DNA of 64,000 nucleotides from Sinimarinibacterium flocculans (GCF_003201205.1 NZ_QICN01000001.1:186001-250000), one strand, 5' to 3'. Numbered from the stretch's first letter, positions 36,247 through 46,216 are shown. Translations and numbers: made by a program. Notes: generated from the sequence alone by a model not told the origin.

Positions 36247-38508
36247 ATGAGCGAATCCGACGCAGTTGCCGCCCCCGGGGTGGAGAGCATCATTGCCGGC
36301 AAGGCGCCGGGCATGCGGGCCCGTTATCTCAAGGACGCCGCGGCGCGGTGGATCGTTTGGCTCGGCGGGCTGGGCGTGATCGGTGCGCTGATGCTGATCT
36401 TCGTCTACCTGCTGTCCGAGGTGATGCCGCTGTTCGGCGGCGCCCACATTGATGCGCGCCAGAGCTTCGCCATGCCGGGGCCCGCAGCACAGACCCTGTA
36501 CGTGGCTGCCGAGGAGCAGGGCGAGATCGGCCTGCGCGTCACCGATGGCGGCGAACTGGTGTTCTTCGATCTCTACGACGGCAGCGTGCGCGACCGACAG
36601 GCGCTGCCGGGCGGCGACGCAGGCGTGTCGGGCATCGCCGAGCTGTCGGCGGAGCGCGGCGAGCTCGCCGCGCATCTACGTGACGGCAGTGTCACGCTGT
36701 TCCGCCACCGCTATCGCGTGAGCTATCCCGGCGACCGGCGGCTGATCACGCCGGAAGTCGAGTTCCCGATGGGCGCCGAGCCGCTGGCGTTCATGGACGA
36801 GGCTGGGCGCGGCCTCGTGGCCCGTTCGGAGCGTGGCGCGCTGGTGCTCGCCGCGATCGACACGAACGGCGACGTGCAGATCAAGCGCTTCGACCGCCGC
36901 GAGAACTTTCTCGGTGAGGTCGAGGTGCAGGAGCGCGAGCGTCAGCGCTTCACGCCGGCGGTGAAGGCCGACATCCTCCTGCTGGAGCCGCTGCTGACCT
37001 GGCTCTACGTCGTCGAGCGCGAAGCCGGGCGCATCGCGATGTATCGCCTGTCGTCCGGTAATCCTGAGCTGGTCAATGTCTACGACGTCGGCGCGCGGGT
37101 CCGCGAAGCGCGTTATCTGGCCGGCGGCATCTCCATCGTCGTCGCGCAGGACGACGGACGGGTCTCGCAATGGTTCCCGGCGCGCGACGAAGGCGGCCAG
37201 TACTACCTGGCGCGGGTGCGCGAATTCCGGTTGCCCGACGGCAGCGCCAGGCCGACGGCGATCGGTCCCGAGTTGCGCCGCCGCACCTTCGCCGTCGGCG
37301 GCAGCGACGGCAGCGTCTCGCTGTTTCACGCCACCGCCGGCCGACGGATCGGCACCGAGCAGGTGCTCGACGGCGAGATTGCCCTGCTGGCGTTCAATCC
37401 GCGTGCGCAGTACCTGATGGCGATCGGCGCGGACGGCCAGATCCGCGGTTTCGACGTCGACAACGAACATCCGGAAGTCTCGTTCAAGGCGCTGTGGGGC
37501 CGCGTCTGGTACGAAAGCTACGACGAGCCGCGCCTGCTCTGGCAGTCGTCGGCCGCGACCTCCGACTTCGAACCCAAGTTCAGCATCACGCCGCTGTCGG
37601 TGGGCACGCTCAAGGGCGCGTTCTACGCGATGATTTTCGCGATTCCGCTGGCAATCCTCGGCGCGATCTTCACGGCTTACTTCATGTCGCCGGAGATGCG
37701 CCAGATCGTCAAGCCGACGGTCGAGATCATGGCGGCGCTGCCGTCGGTGATCCTCGGCTTCCTCGCCGGCCTGTGGCTGGCGCCGTTCGTCGAGACCAAT
37801 CTGCCCGGCGTCTTCCTGACGCTGATCCTGCTGCCGCTGTCGGTGCCGATCTTCGGCTTCGCGTGGTCGAAGATGCCGCGTGCCCTGCGCTACCGCGTGC
37901 CGCCCGGCTGGGAGGCGGCGATGCTGGTGCCGGCAATCGCACTGGTGGTCTGGGTCTGCTTTGCCATCGCCAAGCCGATCGAGGCGGTCGTGTTCGGCGG
38001 CAACATGCAGGCGTGGATGGACCACACGCTGGGCATTGGCTATGACCAGCGCAATGCCCTGGTCGTCGGCGTCGCGATGGGCGTGGCCGTGATCCCCGTC
38101 ATCTTCTCGATCGCCGAGGACGCCATCTTCACCGTACCCAAGCACCTCACGCTCGGTTCGCTGGCCCTGGGCGCCACCGCCTGGCAGACGCTGGTGCGCG
38201 TGGTGCTGCCGACGGCGAGCCCGGGCATGTTCTCGGCGGTGATGATCGGCATGGGCCGTGCCGTCGGCGAGACCATGATCGTGCTGATGGCCACCGGCAA
38301 CACGCCGATCACCGATTTCAGCATGTTCTCCGGCATGCGCACGCTGGCCGCGAACGTCGCCGTCGAGATGCCCGAGTCCGAGGTCGGCAGCACCCACTTC
38401 CGGCTGCTGTTCCTGGCCGGCCTGGTGCTGTTCGTCTTCACCTTCCTGCTCAACACGCTGGCCGAGGTCGTGCGCCAGCGGCTGCGTGCGCGTTACAGCA
38501 ACATCTAG
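36247..38508 (+). CDS. pstC: Phosphate ABC transporter permease PstC (large form)
   Basis: A 753-residue inner-membrane permease, much longer than the ~319 residues of E. coli PstC. One membrane segment (about 35-60) precedes a ~370-residue insertion (about 70-440) of repeated beta-strand units (VTDGGELVFFDLYDGSV, GGSDGSVSLFHATAGRRIG, IGADGQIRGFDVDNEHPEV) that looks like a beta-propeller. The true permease domain then follows (about 455-750) with the inner-membrane loop SLALGATAWQTLVRVVLPTA. Large PstC forms are known in Pseudomonas and relatives; the function of the extra domain is not established. Expressed with pstA-pstB. Confidence 0.92.
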   Translation: MSESDAVAAPGVESIIAGKAPGMRARYLKDAAARWIVWLGGLGVIGALMLIFVYLLSEVMPLFGGAHIDARQSFAMPGPAAQTLYVAAEEQGEIGLRVTDGGELVFFDLYDGSVRDRQALPGGDAGVSGIAELSAERGELAAHLRDGSVTLFRHRYRVSYPGDRRLITPEVEFPMGAEPLAFMDEAGRGLVARSERGALVLAAIDTNGDVQIKRFDRRENFLGEVEVQERERQRFTPAVKADILLLEPLLTWLYVVEREAGRIAMYRLSSGNPELVNVYDVGARVREARYLAGGISIVVAQDDGRVSQWFPARDEGGQYYLARVREFRLPDGSARPTAIGPELRRRTFAVGGSDGSVSLFHATAGRRIGTEQVLDGEIALLAFNPRAQYLMAIGADGQIRGFDVDNEHPEVSFKALWGRVWYESYDEPRLLWQSSAATSDFEPKFSITPLSVGTLKGAFYAMIFAIPLAILGAIFTAYFMSPEMRQIVKPTVEIMAALPSVILGFLAGLWLAPFVETNLPGVFLTLILLPLSVPIFGFAWSKMPRALRYRVPPGWEAAMLVPAIALVVWVCFAIAKPIEAVVFGGNMQAWMDHTLGIGYDQRNALVVGVAMGVAVIPVIFSIAEDAIFTVPKHLTLGSLALGATAWQTLVRVVLPTASPGMFSAVMIGMGRAVGETMIVLMATGNTPITDFSMFSGMRTLAANVAVEMPESEVGSTHFRLLFLAGLVLFVFTFLLNTLAEVVRQRLRARYSNI

Positions 38509-38517
38509 GGCCGCTTC

Positions 38518-40239
38518 ATGGAACAGACCCAGACCCCGCAGATGATCGCGCAGCAACTCGTCGCCGGCGACACGACGACGGTGCGCGCCTACGTCAAGTC
38601 GGGACAGCCGTGGATCTGGCTCACCGCGGCGGCGATCTCGGTGGCTTTCATCACCACCGTCGCCCTGCTCGGACTGACGGCGGCGCGCGGCCTGCCGCAC
38701 TTCTGGCCGGCGGACCTGCTCCAGGCCCGCTACGAGCAGCCGGGGGCGGCGCCGGTGCCGATGCTTGCGGAGGTCCGTTCGAGCGAAGAGGTCACCGCCG
38801 CGCGCCTGCTCGATGCCGGCCTGCCGGTCGATCCGCAACGCGATCTGTACGAGCGGCTGCTGCTGAAGATCGGCAATCGCGACATCGGCGGCGTCGACTT
38901 CCGCTATGTCGTGTCGGACTGGCTGGTCGACCGGCAGACGCCGGCGGACGCGGTCGTCCTCGAACGCATCGAGTGGGGCAATTTTCACGGCTTTCTCGAC
39001 GCGGTCGTCGTCGACGGCAACAGCGTCGCCGGCAGCGAGGCGTGGTCGGCCTACCAGCAGGCCCAGCGTCGCGTTGATGCGCTGCGTGGCGACATCCGTC
39101 GCATCGAGAAGAAGCAGATCGGTGCCATCAACTACGAACTCGAGCGCTTGCGCCTGCAGGCGCGGCGGCTGGAGATCGACGGCAAGACCCGCGAATCCCA
39201 TCCGGAGGCCTTCGCGCCGCTGGATCGTCGTCGCGACGAGCAGGGCGCGAAGTACGAGGCGTTGCGGGCGGAGCTCAATGCGCTCAACCGCGACATCCGC
39301 CGCGATTCGGTGCGCGTGCGCACGGTGGACGGGCAGCAGCGCACGATCGCGCTGGCGCAGCTGGTCCATGGCTACCGGCCCAACCGCATGGGGGTGCTGG
39401 ACAAGACCCTCCACTTCTTCGGCAAGGTCTGGGAGTTCGTTTCGGACGAACCCCGCGAGGCGAATACCGAGGGCGGCATCTTCCCGGCGATCTTCGGGAC
39501 GGTGCTGATGGTCATGATCATGTCGATCGTGGTGACACCGTTCGGCATCCTCGCCGCGCTGTACCTGCGCGAGTACGCGCACCAGGGTGCGATGACGCGT
39601 GCGATCCGCATCGCCGTGAACAATCTCGCCGGCGTGCCGTCGATCGTGTTCGGCATGTTCGGCCTGGGCTTCTTCGTCTACTTCCTCGGCGGCGGCATCG
39701 ACCGGCTGTTCTACCCGGAAGCGGCGCCGGCACCGGTATTCGGCACGCCGGGCATCCTCTGGGCCTCGCTGACGCTGGCGCTGCTGACGCTGCCGGTGGT
39801 GATCGTCGCGACGGAGGAGGGCCTGGCCCGCATCCCGCGTGCCACGCGCGAGGCCTCGCTCGCGCTCGGCGCGACCAAGGCCGAGACCCTGTGGCGGGTC
39901 GTGCTGCCGATGGCGTCACCGGCGATGATGACCGGGCTGATCCTGGCCATCGCGCGTGCCGCCGGCGAAGTCGCGCCGCTGATGCTGGTCGGCGTGGTCA
40001 AGCTGGCGCCGACACTGCCGATCGACGGCAACTTCCCGTTCATTCACTTCGAACGCAAGTTCATGCACCTGGGCTTCCACATCTACGATGTCGGCTTCCA
40101 GTCGCCCAACGTGGAGGCGGCGCGCCCGCTGGTGTATGCGACTTCGTTCCTGCTCGTGCTCGTCGTGGTGCTGCTCAACGTCAGCGCCATCATGATCCGC
40201 AACCGCCTGCGCGAGCGGTACAAGGCACTGGACCACTGA
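38518..40239 (+). CDS. pstA: Phosphate ABC transporter permease PstA (large form)
   Basis: A 573-residue permease, again nearly twice the usual ~296. An N-terminal membrane helix (about 35-58) precedes an extra ~250-residue extracytoplasmic region. This region has a PDZ-like or beta part (about 80-175), a charged coiled coil (about 178-262, [20 protein letters not shown]) and [11 protein letters not shown]. The permease domain (about 315-570) carries [20 protein letters not shown], the coupling loop to PstB. It lies 9 bp after pstC. The paired extension in PstC and PstA suggests the two extra domains form one periplasmic structure. Confidence 0.92.
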   Translation: MEQTQTPQMIAQQLVAGDTTTVRAYVKSGQPWIWLTAAAISVAFITTVALLGLTAARGLPHFWPADLLQARYEQPGAAPVPMLAEVRSSEEVTAARLLDAGLPVDPQRDLYERLLLKIGNRDIGGVDFRYVVSDWLVDRQTPADAVVLERIEWGNFHGFLDAVVVDGNSVAGSEAWSAYQQAQRRVDALRGDIRRIEKKQIGAINYELERLRLQARRLEIDGKTRESHPEAFAPLDRRRDEQGAKYEALRAELNALNRDIRRDSVRVRTVDGQQRTIALAQLVHGYRPNRMGVLDKTLHFFGKVWEFVSDEPREANTEGGIFPAIFGTVLMVMIMSIVVTPFGILAALYLREYAHQGAMTRAIRIAVNNLAGVPSIVFGMFGLGFFVYFLGGGIDRLFYPEAAPAPVFGTPGILWASLTLALLTLPVVIVATEEGLARIPRATREASLALGATKAETLWRVVLPMASPAMMTGLILAIARAAGEVAPLMLVGVVKLAPTLPIDGNFPFIHFERKFMHLGFHIYDVGFQSPNVEAARPLVYATSFLLVLVVVLLNVSAIMIRNRLRERYKALDH

Positions 40240-40280
40240 CCCGGTCCGGCGCGAGACTTCAACTCATGGAGAATCCGAGC

Positions 40281-41126
40281 ATGTCCGGCGTTCAATCCAA
40301 GACGGCACTGGCCCAGGGTCTCGACATCGACGCGCTGCGCCGCGAGCAGGCGGGCGCAGGCATCGACGCCGAGACGATCGCGATCGAGGTCGAGGGGCTG
40401 AACCTGTTCTACGGTTCGTCGCAGGCGCTGAAGGGCATCGGCCTGAGCATTCCGCAGCGCAAGGTCACGGCCTTCATCGGCCCGTCCGGTTGCGGCAAGT
40501 CGACGCTGCTGCGCTGCTTCAACCGCATGAACGACCTGATCGACGGCTGCCGCATCGAGGGCCAGATCCGCCTGCACGGCAAGAACATCTTCGACCGCGA
40601 CGTCGACGTCGCGATGCTGCGCCGGCGCGTGGGCATGGTGTTCCAGAAGCCCAATCCGTTTCCGAAGTCGATCTACGAGAACGTGGCCTACGGGATGCGC
40701 CTGGCCGGCATGAACCGCAAGCGCGACCTCGACGACACGGTGGAGTGGGCGCTCAAGGGCGCCGCGCTGTGGGACGAGGTCAAGGACCGGCTCGAGGATT
40801 CGGCGCTGGGCCTGTCCGGCGGCCAGCAGCAGCGCCTGGTGATCGCCCGCGCCATCGCGATCCAGCCGGACGTGATCCTGCTCGACGAACCCTGCTCGGC
40901 GCTCGATCCGATCTCGACGCTCAAGGTCGAGGAGCTGATCAACGAGCTGAAGAACCGCTACACGATCGTGATCGTCACGCACAACATGCAGCAGGCGGCG
41001 CGTGTGTCCGACTACACGGCATTCATGTACATGGGCGACCTGGTCGAGTACGGCAATACCGACCAGCTCTTCACCAAGCCCAAGCAGAAGCAGACCGAGG
41101 ATTACATCACCGGAAGATACGGGTGA
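40281..41126 (+). CDS. pstB: Phosphate ABC transporter ATPase PstB
   Basis: A 281-residue ATPase. Walker [21 protein letters not shown]-loop [12 protein letters not shown], signature [14 protein letters not shown], Walker [16 protein letters not shown] and switch histidine [14 protein letters not shown] all match PstB. Start at 40281 is placed 9 nt after GGAGA; the ATG at 40266 would add five residues. It powers phosphate import and takes part in PhoR signalling with PhoU. Followed by a repeat-rich 181-bp gap before phoU. Confidence 0.96.
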   Translation: MSGVQSKTALAQGLDIDALRREQAGAGIDAETIAIEVEGLNLFYGSSQALKGIGLSIPQRKVTAFIGPSGCGKSTLLRCFNRMNDLIDGCRIEGQIRLHGKNIFDRDVDVAMLRRRVGMVFQKPNPFPKSIYENVAYGMRLAGMNRKRDLDDTVEWALKGAALWDEVKDRLEDSALGLSGGQQQRLVIARAIAIQPDVILLDEPCSALDPISTLKVEELINELKNRYTIVIVTHNMQQAARVSDYTAFMYMGDLVEYGNTDQLFTKPKQKQTEDYITGRYG

Positions 41127-41137
41127 GGCGGGGTTGT

Positions 41138-41162
41138 CCGGTTCGTCCGGTGGACGAACCGG
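41138..41162. repeat. Conserved-core hairpin, copy 2 (between pstB and phoU)
   Basis: A perfect 11-bp inverted repeat CCGGTTCGTCC (41138-41148) / GGACGAACCGG (41152-41162) around GGT. It shares the CC-GGT-GG core with copies at 28560 and 52553 while the outer stem differs with full compensation. Confidence 0.75.
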
Positions 41163-41166
41163 CCGC

Positions 41167-41236
41167 CGAACGCCCGGCCAGGGAGCGTTTGCCCGGGCGA
41201 GTCGTGACTCGATGTCACGACGAGTTAAGCAAACGC
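41167..41236. repeat. 70-bp dispersed intergenic repeat, copy A
   Basis: Gap-free match to 52585-52654 with 5 differences by eye. It contains nested inverted repeats GCGTTTGC / GCAAACGC (outer) and GTCGTGAC / GTCACGAC (inner), so it can fold into a cruciform or RNA hairpin. It lies inside the pst operon just before phoU. Confidence 0.85.
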
Positions 41237-41307
41237 GGACCGGGGCCGGTAGCCGTGCGCGGAGTCGCGCCATGGACGGCCAGAGCACAGATTGAAGGGC
41301 ACAGTAC

Positions 41308-42024
41308 ATGAACACACCCGGCTACAAATCCCACATCTCCAGCCAGTTCAACGCCGAGCTGGAAGACGTGCGTCAGCGCGTGCTGGCCATGGGCGGGCTG
41401 GTGGAACAGCAGATCGTCGAGGCGACGCGGGCGCTGATGGATGCCGACGCCGATCTCGGCCAGCAGGTGGCCAAGAACGACTACAAGGTCAACGAGCTGG
41501 AAGTCTTCATCGACGAGGAGTGCGCGCGCATCCTCGCGCGGCGCCAGCCGACCGCCAGCGACCTGCGGCTGGTGTATGCGGTGATCAAGACCATCACCGA
41601 TCTCGAGCGCATCGGCGACGAGGCCGAGAAGATCGCACGCATGGCCGTGGACCTGTCGGCCCAGGACCGGCTCAGCGTCGGCATGCTGGAAGTGCACCAC
41701 CTGTCGCGCCATGTCGTGCAGATGGTGCACGACGCGCTCGACTCCTTCGCGCGCATGGACCCGGAAGCTGCGCTGGCGGCAGCGCGCGAGGACCAGGCGA
41801 TCGACCGGGAGTACGAGTCGCTGATGCGCCAGTGCATCACCTTCATGATGGAGGATCCGCGCACGATCCGGCGGGTGATGGACATCATCTGGAGCGTACG
41901 TGCGCTCGAGCGCATCGGCGACCACGCCAAGAACATCGCCGAGTACGTGATCTACTACGTCAAGGGCAAGGACGTGCGCCACGTCTCCATCGAAGCGATG
42001 GAGCGCGAGGTCAAGGGCGGCTGA
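41308..42024 (+). CDS. phoU: Phosphate signalling protein PhoU
   Basis: A 238-residue helical protein made of two PhoU three-helix repeats, each with the metal-binding E/DxxxD-type pattern (IKTITDLERIGDEAEKIARM and DIIWSVRALERIGDHAKNIAEY). PhoU links PstSCAB to PhoR and keeps the regulon off in high phosphate. The ATG at 41308 follows a GAAGGG ribosome binding site. It ends the pst operon; a 9-bp hairpin (42037-42058) follows and overlaps the next PhoB box. Confidence 0.96.
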   Translation: MNTPGYKSHISSQFNAELEDVRQRVLAMGGLVEQQIVEATRALMDADADLGQQVAKNDYKVNELEVFIDEECARILARRQPTASDLRLVYAVIKTITDLERIGDEAEKIARMAVDLSAQDRLSVGMLEVHHLSRHVVQMVHDALDSFARMDPEAALAAAREDQAIDREYESLMRQCITFMMEDPRTIRRVMDIIWSVRALERIGDHAKNIAEYVIYYVKGKDVRHVSIEAMEREVKGG

Positions 42025-42043
42025 ACGCCTGCGCCGGACGCCG

Positions 42044-42087
42044 CGTCACCGCGGCGTCACGTTGACGTCATCTGTGCTGCCTACATT
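42044..42087 (+). promoter_or_regulatory. PhoB box and -10 of the choice-of-anchor-I lipoprotein gene
   Basis: Three repeats at exact 11-bp spacing: CGTCAC (42044), CGTCAC (42055), CGTCAT (42066). After exactly 10 bp comes TACATT (42082-42087). The first repeats are also part of a perfect hairpin GACGCCGCG / CGCGGCGTC (42037-42045 and 42050-42058) that may end the phoU transcript. Confidence 0.8.
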
Positions 42088-42125
42088 CCCCGTTCTGTCA
42101 CAAATCACACAGGGGAAGAACGGGC

Positions 42126-43793
42126 ATGCGTATCAGGCAAGGTCTGGCCGTCGCGTTGGCGACGCTCACGTTGGGACTCGCGGCTTGCGACGGCGACGAC
42201 GGTGCGACCGGCGCGCCCGGCCCGCAAGGACCCGAGGGTCCGGGCGGACCGCAGGGGCCCGGCGGCAGCGGTGAGGTCCTGCTCGATCTCTCCCTGATCG
42301 GACGCTACGCCTCCGGCGTCTTCGACGAGGGCGCGGCGGAGATCGTGGCCCACGACGCCTCGACGCAGCGCATGTTCGTGATCAACGCCGCGGCGGCGAC
42401 GGTCGACGTGCTGAACATCGCCGACCCGAGCGAGCCCGTGCTGCTCGAGACCATCGACGCCAGCGCCGAGGGTGCCGGCGCCAACAGCGTCGCGGTCTTC
42501 GGCGGTGTCGCCGCTGTCGCGATCGAGGCCGATCCGAAGACCGATCCGGGCAAGGTCGTGTTCTACGACACCACCAGCCTGCAGAAACTCGGCGAGGCCA
42601 CGGTCGGCGCACTGCCGGACATGCTCACGTTCACACCCGATGGCAGCGCCGTGCTGGTCGCCAACGAGGGCGAGCCCAACGAGGGGTACACCGTCGATCC
42701 GGTCGGTTCGGTCAGCGTCATCGACGTCAGCGATGGCTTCGCCGCGCCGACGGTCGCGACGGCCGATTTCACGGCCTTCAACGCCCAGGCGGCGGCGCTG
42801 CGCGCAGCGGGCGTGCGCATCTACGGTCCGGGCGCCACGGTGGCCCAGGACCTGGAGCCTGAGTACATCGGCATCGCCGCCGACGGGCAGTCGGCCTGGG
42901 TTGCGCTGCAGGAGGCCAATGCCATCGGCGTGCTCGACCTGAGCGATCTCTCGGCGCCGGTGTTCACCGACATCCTGCCGCTGGGCTACAAGGATCATCG
43001 CGTGCTCGGCAACGAGCTCGATGCCAGCGATCGCGACGGCCTGATCAACATCCGCAGCTGGCCGGTTCTGGGCATGTACCAGCCGGACGCGATCGCCAGC
43101 TACAGCTTCAACGGCAAGACCTACTACATCACCGCCAACGAGGGCGACGACCGCAACGACTTCATCCCCGACGAGGAGACGGTGCGGATCAAGGATCTGA
43201 CGCTCGACGCCGAGGCCTTCCCGGATGCCGCGACGCTGCAGGCCGACGAGGCGATCGGCCGTCTGGCGGCCACGCGCTTCAACGGCGATACCGACGACGA
43301 CGGCGACTTCGATGCGCTGTACGTCCTCGGCGGCCGCTCGTTCTCGATCTGGTCGGCCGATGCCACCCAGCTCTACGACAGCGGCGCCGACTTCGAGCGC
43401 ATCACCGCGCAGCGCTATCCGGCGAACTTCAACGCCAGCAACGACGACAACGAGGCCGAGGACCGCAGCGACGCCAAGGGGCCGGAACCGGAAGGCCTGG
43501 CCGTCGGCACGATCGCCGGGCGCACGTTCGCGTTCATCGGCCTCGAGCGCATCGGCGGCATCATGGTCTACGACGTGACCAACCCGCAGAACGCGCGCTT
43601 CGTCCAGTACATCAACCCGCGCGACTTCAGCCGCACCCCGGGCGACGATCCGGACGCCGGCGATCTGGGGCCGGAGGGACTGGCCTTCATCGCCGCCGAG
43701 GACAGCCCGATCGACGTGCCGATGCTCGTCGTCGGCAACGAGGTCAGCGGCACCACGGCCTTCCTGCGCATCGACGTGATCGAGCTGGACTGA
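42126..43793 (+). CDS. Choice-of-anchor-I family lipoprotein, probable Pho-regulated secreted beta-propeller protein
   Basis: A 555-residue exported lipoprotein with lipobox LGLAAC (Cys21). A short collagen-like Gly-X-Y stretch (about 26-48, GATGAPGPQGPEGPGGPQGP) links to a propeller-like domain. That domain has the family hallmarks VANEGEPNEGY, ITANEGDDRNDF, GPEPEGLAVG, FIGLERIGGIMVYDVTNP, DLGPEGLAFI and VVGNEVSGTT. Related domains are annotated as phytase-like or alkaline-phosphatase-associated, but no reaction is proven; a phosphatase/phosphodiesterase role is inferred mainly from its PhoB box and its place after phoU. A terminator follows at 43817-43843. Confidence 0.8.
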   Translation: MRIRQGLAVALATLTLGLAACDGDDGATGAPGPQGPEGPGGPQGPGGSGEVLLDLSLIGRYASGVFDEGAAEIVAHDASTQRMFVINAAAATVDVLNIADPSEPVLLETIDASAEGAGANSVAVFGGVAAVAIEADPKTDPGKVVFYDTTSLQKLGEATVGALPDMLTFTPDGSAVLVANEGEPNEGYTVDPVGSVSVIDVSDGFAAPTVATADFTAFNAQAAALRAAGVRIYGPGATVAQDLEPEYIGIAADGQSAWVALQEANAIGVLDLSDLSAPVFTDILPLGYKDHRVLGNELDASDRDGLINIRSWPVLGMYQPDAIASYSFNGKTYYITANEGDDRNDFIPDEETVRIKDLTLDAEAFPDAATLQADEAIGRLAATRFNGDTDDDGDFDALYVLGGRSFSIWSADATQLYDSGADFERITAQRYPANFNASNDDNEAEDRSDAKGPEPEGLAVGTIAGRTFAFIGLERIGGIMVYDVTNPQNARFVQYINPRDFSRTPGDDPDAGDLGPEGLAFIAAEDSPIDVPMLVVGNEVSGTTAFLRIDVIELD

Positions 43794-43816
43794 TCCGGGG
43801 CGTCCGATCGTGACCA

Positions 43817-43843
43817 GGCCGCCGGGTCACCGGCGGCCTTTTT
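43817..43843 (+). terminator. Rho-independent terminator after the choice-of-anchor-I gene
   Basis: A perfect 9-bp stem GGCCGCCGG (43817-43825) / CCGGCGGCC (43830-43838) with a 4-nt loop and five T residues (43839-43843). Confidence 0.92.
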
Positions 43844-43894
43844 CGTGCCCCCGCGATCCGCGGACAGGGCCGATGGACTACACTGCGCGCCTTC

Positions 43895-46198
43895 ATGGCA
43901 CGCCGCAAACCCCGAACGCTCAGGATCGCGCTCGCATCCGCCCTGCTCGTTGCGCTGAGCCTCGGGCTGGTTGTGCTGAGCACCTATCTGCTCGGCCTCG
44001 ACCGCGAGATTCGCGAGCGTTTCGCCGGCGCGCGCTGGGCGCTGCCGGCGCAGGTCTACGCGGCGCCGATGGAGCTGTACACGGGCCTGGACATCGCCCC
44101 CACCGAGCTGGTGCACGAGCTCAACCGTCTGGGCTACCGCGAAGACCCGCGGCTCAGCGGCCCCGGCAGCTTCCTGCCGTCGCGCACGCAGGTCGACATC
44201 CATCTGCGCGAGTTCGCGTTCTGGGACGGGCTGCAGCCGGCGCAGACCCTGGCCGTGCGCTTCGGTGGCGACAGCATCACCTCGATCGTGCGCGTGGCCG
44301 ACGGGGCCCCGGTCGACATCTTCCGCCTCGATCCGATGCTGATCGGCAGCATCTTCCCGTCGCACGGCGAGGATCGCGTCCTCGTGCGCATCGACGAGGT
44401 GCCGCCGCTGCTGGTCAAGGGACTGATCGCGGTCGAGGACCGGCAGTTCTACGGGCACTTCGGCATCAGCCCGCGCTCGATCCTGCGGGCGATGGTGGCC
44501 AACCTGCGGGCGGGGCGCGTGGTTCAGGGCGGCAGCACGATCACGCAGCAGCTGGTCAAGAACTTCTTCCTGTCGAACCGGCAGACCTGGGCACGCAAGA
44601 TCAACGAGGCCTTCATGGCGCTGCTGATCGAGCGCCACTACGACAAGGACCAGATTCTCGAGGCTTACCTCAACGAGGTGCACCTCGGGCAGGACGGCAG
44701 CCGGGCGGTGCACGGCTTCGGGCTCGGTGCGCGCTTCTACTTCAACAAGCCGCTGGAGGAACTGGAGCCCCAGGAAGTGGCGCTGCTCGTCGGGCTGATC
44801 AAGGGCACGTCCTACTACAACCCGCGCCGCAACGCCGAGCGGGCGCTGGCGCGGCGCGACCTCGTGCTCGGGGTGTTTTTCGAGGACGGCCTGATCGACG
44901 AGGCGGCCTACCAGCGCGCGCTCGCCGCGCCGCTCGGCGTCGATGGCGGCCGCATCGGTGGTGCCGAGCGCTACCCGGCCTTCGTCGAGCTGGTCAAGCG
45001 GCAGTTGCGCGGACAGTACGACGATGCCGATCTCACTGACGAAGGGCTGCGGATCTTCACGACGCTGAACCCGCGCGCGCAGGAAGTGCTCGAACGGCAC
45101 ATCGTCGAGTCTGTGGCCGAGATCGAGCGCTTGCGCAAGATGAAGCCGCAGACGCTGCAGGCCGCCGGCGTGATCACCAGTGCCGACGGCGGCGAGGTGA
45201 TGGCGCTGGTCGGCGGTCGCGACGTGCGCTACGCCGGGTTCAACCGCGCGCTCGATTCGCAGCGTCCGATCGGGTCGCTGGTGAAGCCCTTCGTCTACCT
45301 GACGGCACTCGAGCGCCCGGGCGAGTTCAACCTGCATTCGATCCTGCCGGACGAACCCATCGAGCTGCGCCTGCCACACGGCGCGCTGTGGGCCCCGCGC
45401 AACTACGACAAGCAGTTTCACGGGCCGCAGCCGCTGTACCGGGCGCTGGCACAGTCCTACAACCTGCCGACGGTCTACACCGGGCTGCAGGTCGGCGCCG
45501 AGCAGGTATTGCGCACGATCCGGCGCGCCGGCTACGAGGGCGACGCGCAGGCGCTGCCGTCGCTGTTCCTGGGCGCCATCGGCATGTCGCCGCTGCAGGT
45601 CGCGGAGATCTACGGCACGCTCGCGGCCGGCGGCTTCCAGGCGCCGCCGTCGGCCATCCGCGAGGTCCAGACCAAGGACGGCGAGCCGCTGTCGCGCTAC
45701 CCGATCGCCGTACGCCAGACCTTGCCGGACGGACCGGTCTATCTGGTCGGCTGGGGCCTGCAGCGCGTGGTCGCCGAGGGCACCGGTCGCGGGGTCTATG
45801 CCGCGTTGCCCGGCAGCGCCGTCGTGGCCGGCAAGACCGGCACCACCGACGACTATCGCGACAGCTGGTTCGCCGGCTTTTCCGCGGACCGGGTCGCCGT
45901 GGTCTGGGTCGGCCGTGACGACAACCAGCCGACCGGGCTGTCCGGTTCCAGCGGCGCGCTGCCGGTGTGGGCGCGCGTGATGCGCGATCTGCGCGTGCGC
46001 AACTTCGATCCGATTCCTCCGGCCAGCGTGGAAACGCTGCGGGTCGACCGGCTGACCGGTCAGCGCGCCGACGACGGTTGCGCGGAAACGATCGAGGTGC
46101 CGTTCATGGTCGGCTGGGGTCCACAGGAATGGGCACCCTGCGCCTACGGCGGCGAGCGCAGTCCGCTGCGCTGGCTGCGCGATATCTTTGAGCGCTGA
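43895..46198 (+). CDS. mrcB: Penicillin-binding protein 1B (bifunctional)
   Basis: A 767-residue class A PBP that polymerises and cross-links peptidoglycan. After a membrane anchor (about 10-33) comes a UB2H-like domain (about 60-145). The glycosyltransferase domain has catalytic E181 in AVEDRQFYGHFGI and GGSTITQQLVKNFF. The transpeptidase domain has the nucleophile S461 in SLVK, SYN at 521-523 and KTGTT at 647-651. The UB2H domain is where lipoprotein activators dock in E. coli. The neighbouring TPR lipoprotein gene fits such a partner. Length and motifs indicate an intact enzyme. Confidence 0.95.
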   Translation: MARRKPRTLRIALASALLVALSLGLVVLSTYLLGLDREIRERFAGARWALPAQVYAAPMELYTGLDIAPTELVHELNRLGYREDPRLSGPGSFLPSRTQVDIHLREFAFWDGLQPAQTLAVRFGGDSITSIVRVADGAPVDIFRLDPMLIGSIFPSHGEDRVLVRIDEVPPLLVKGLIAVEDRQFYGHFGISPRSILRAMVANLRAGRVVQGGSTITQQLVKNFFLSNRQTWARKINEAFMALLIERHYDKDQILEAYLNEVHLGQDGSRAVHGFGLGARFYFNKPLEELEPQEVALLVGLIKGTSYYNPRRNAERALARRDLVLGVFFEDGLIDEAAYQRALAAPLGVDGGRIGGAERYPAFVELVKRQLRGQYDDADLTDEGLRIFTTLNPRAQEVLERHIVESVAEIERLRKMKPQTLQAAGVITSADGGEVMALVGGRDVRYAGFNRALDSQRPIGSLVKPFVYLTALERPGEFNLHSILPDEPIELRLPHGALWAPRNYDKQFHGPQPLYRALAQSYNLPTVYTGLQVGAEQVLRTIRRAGYEGDAQALPSLFLGAIGMSPLQVAEIYGTLAAGGFQAPPSAIREVQTKDGEPLSRYPIAVRQTLPDGPVYLVGWGLQRVVAEGTGRGVYAALPGSAVVAGKTGTTDDYRDSWFAGFSADRVAVVWVGRDDNQPTGLSGSSGALPVWARVMRDLRVRNFDPIPPASVETLRVDRLTGQRADDGCAETIEVPFMVGWGPQEWAPCAYGGERSPLRWLRDIFER

Positions 46199-46216
46199 CG
46201 GTCTACACTGGCGTCC

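Noticed and set aside
36676-39582. 968-codon minus-strand frame across pstC and pstA
   Set aside because: Antisense shadow; composition is typical of reversed GC-rich codons and no motif is recognisable.
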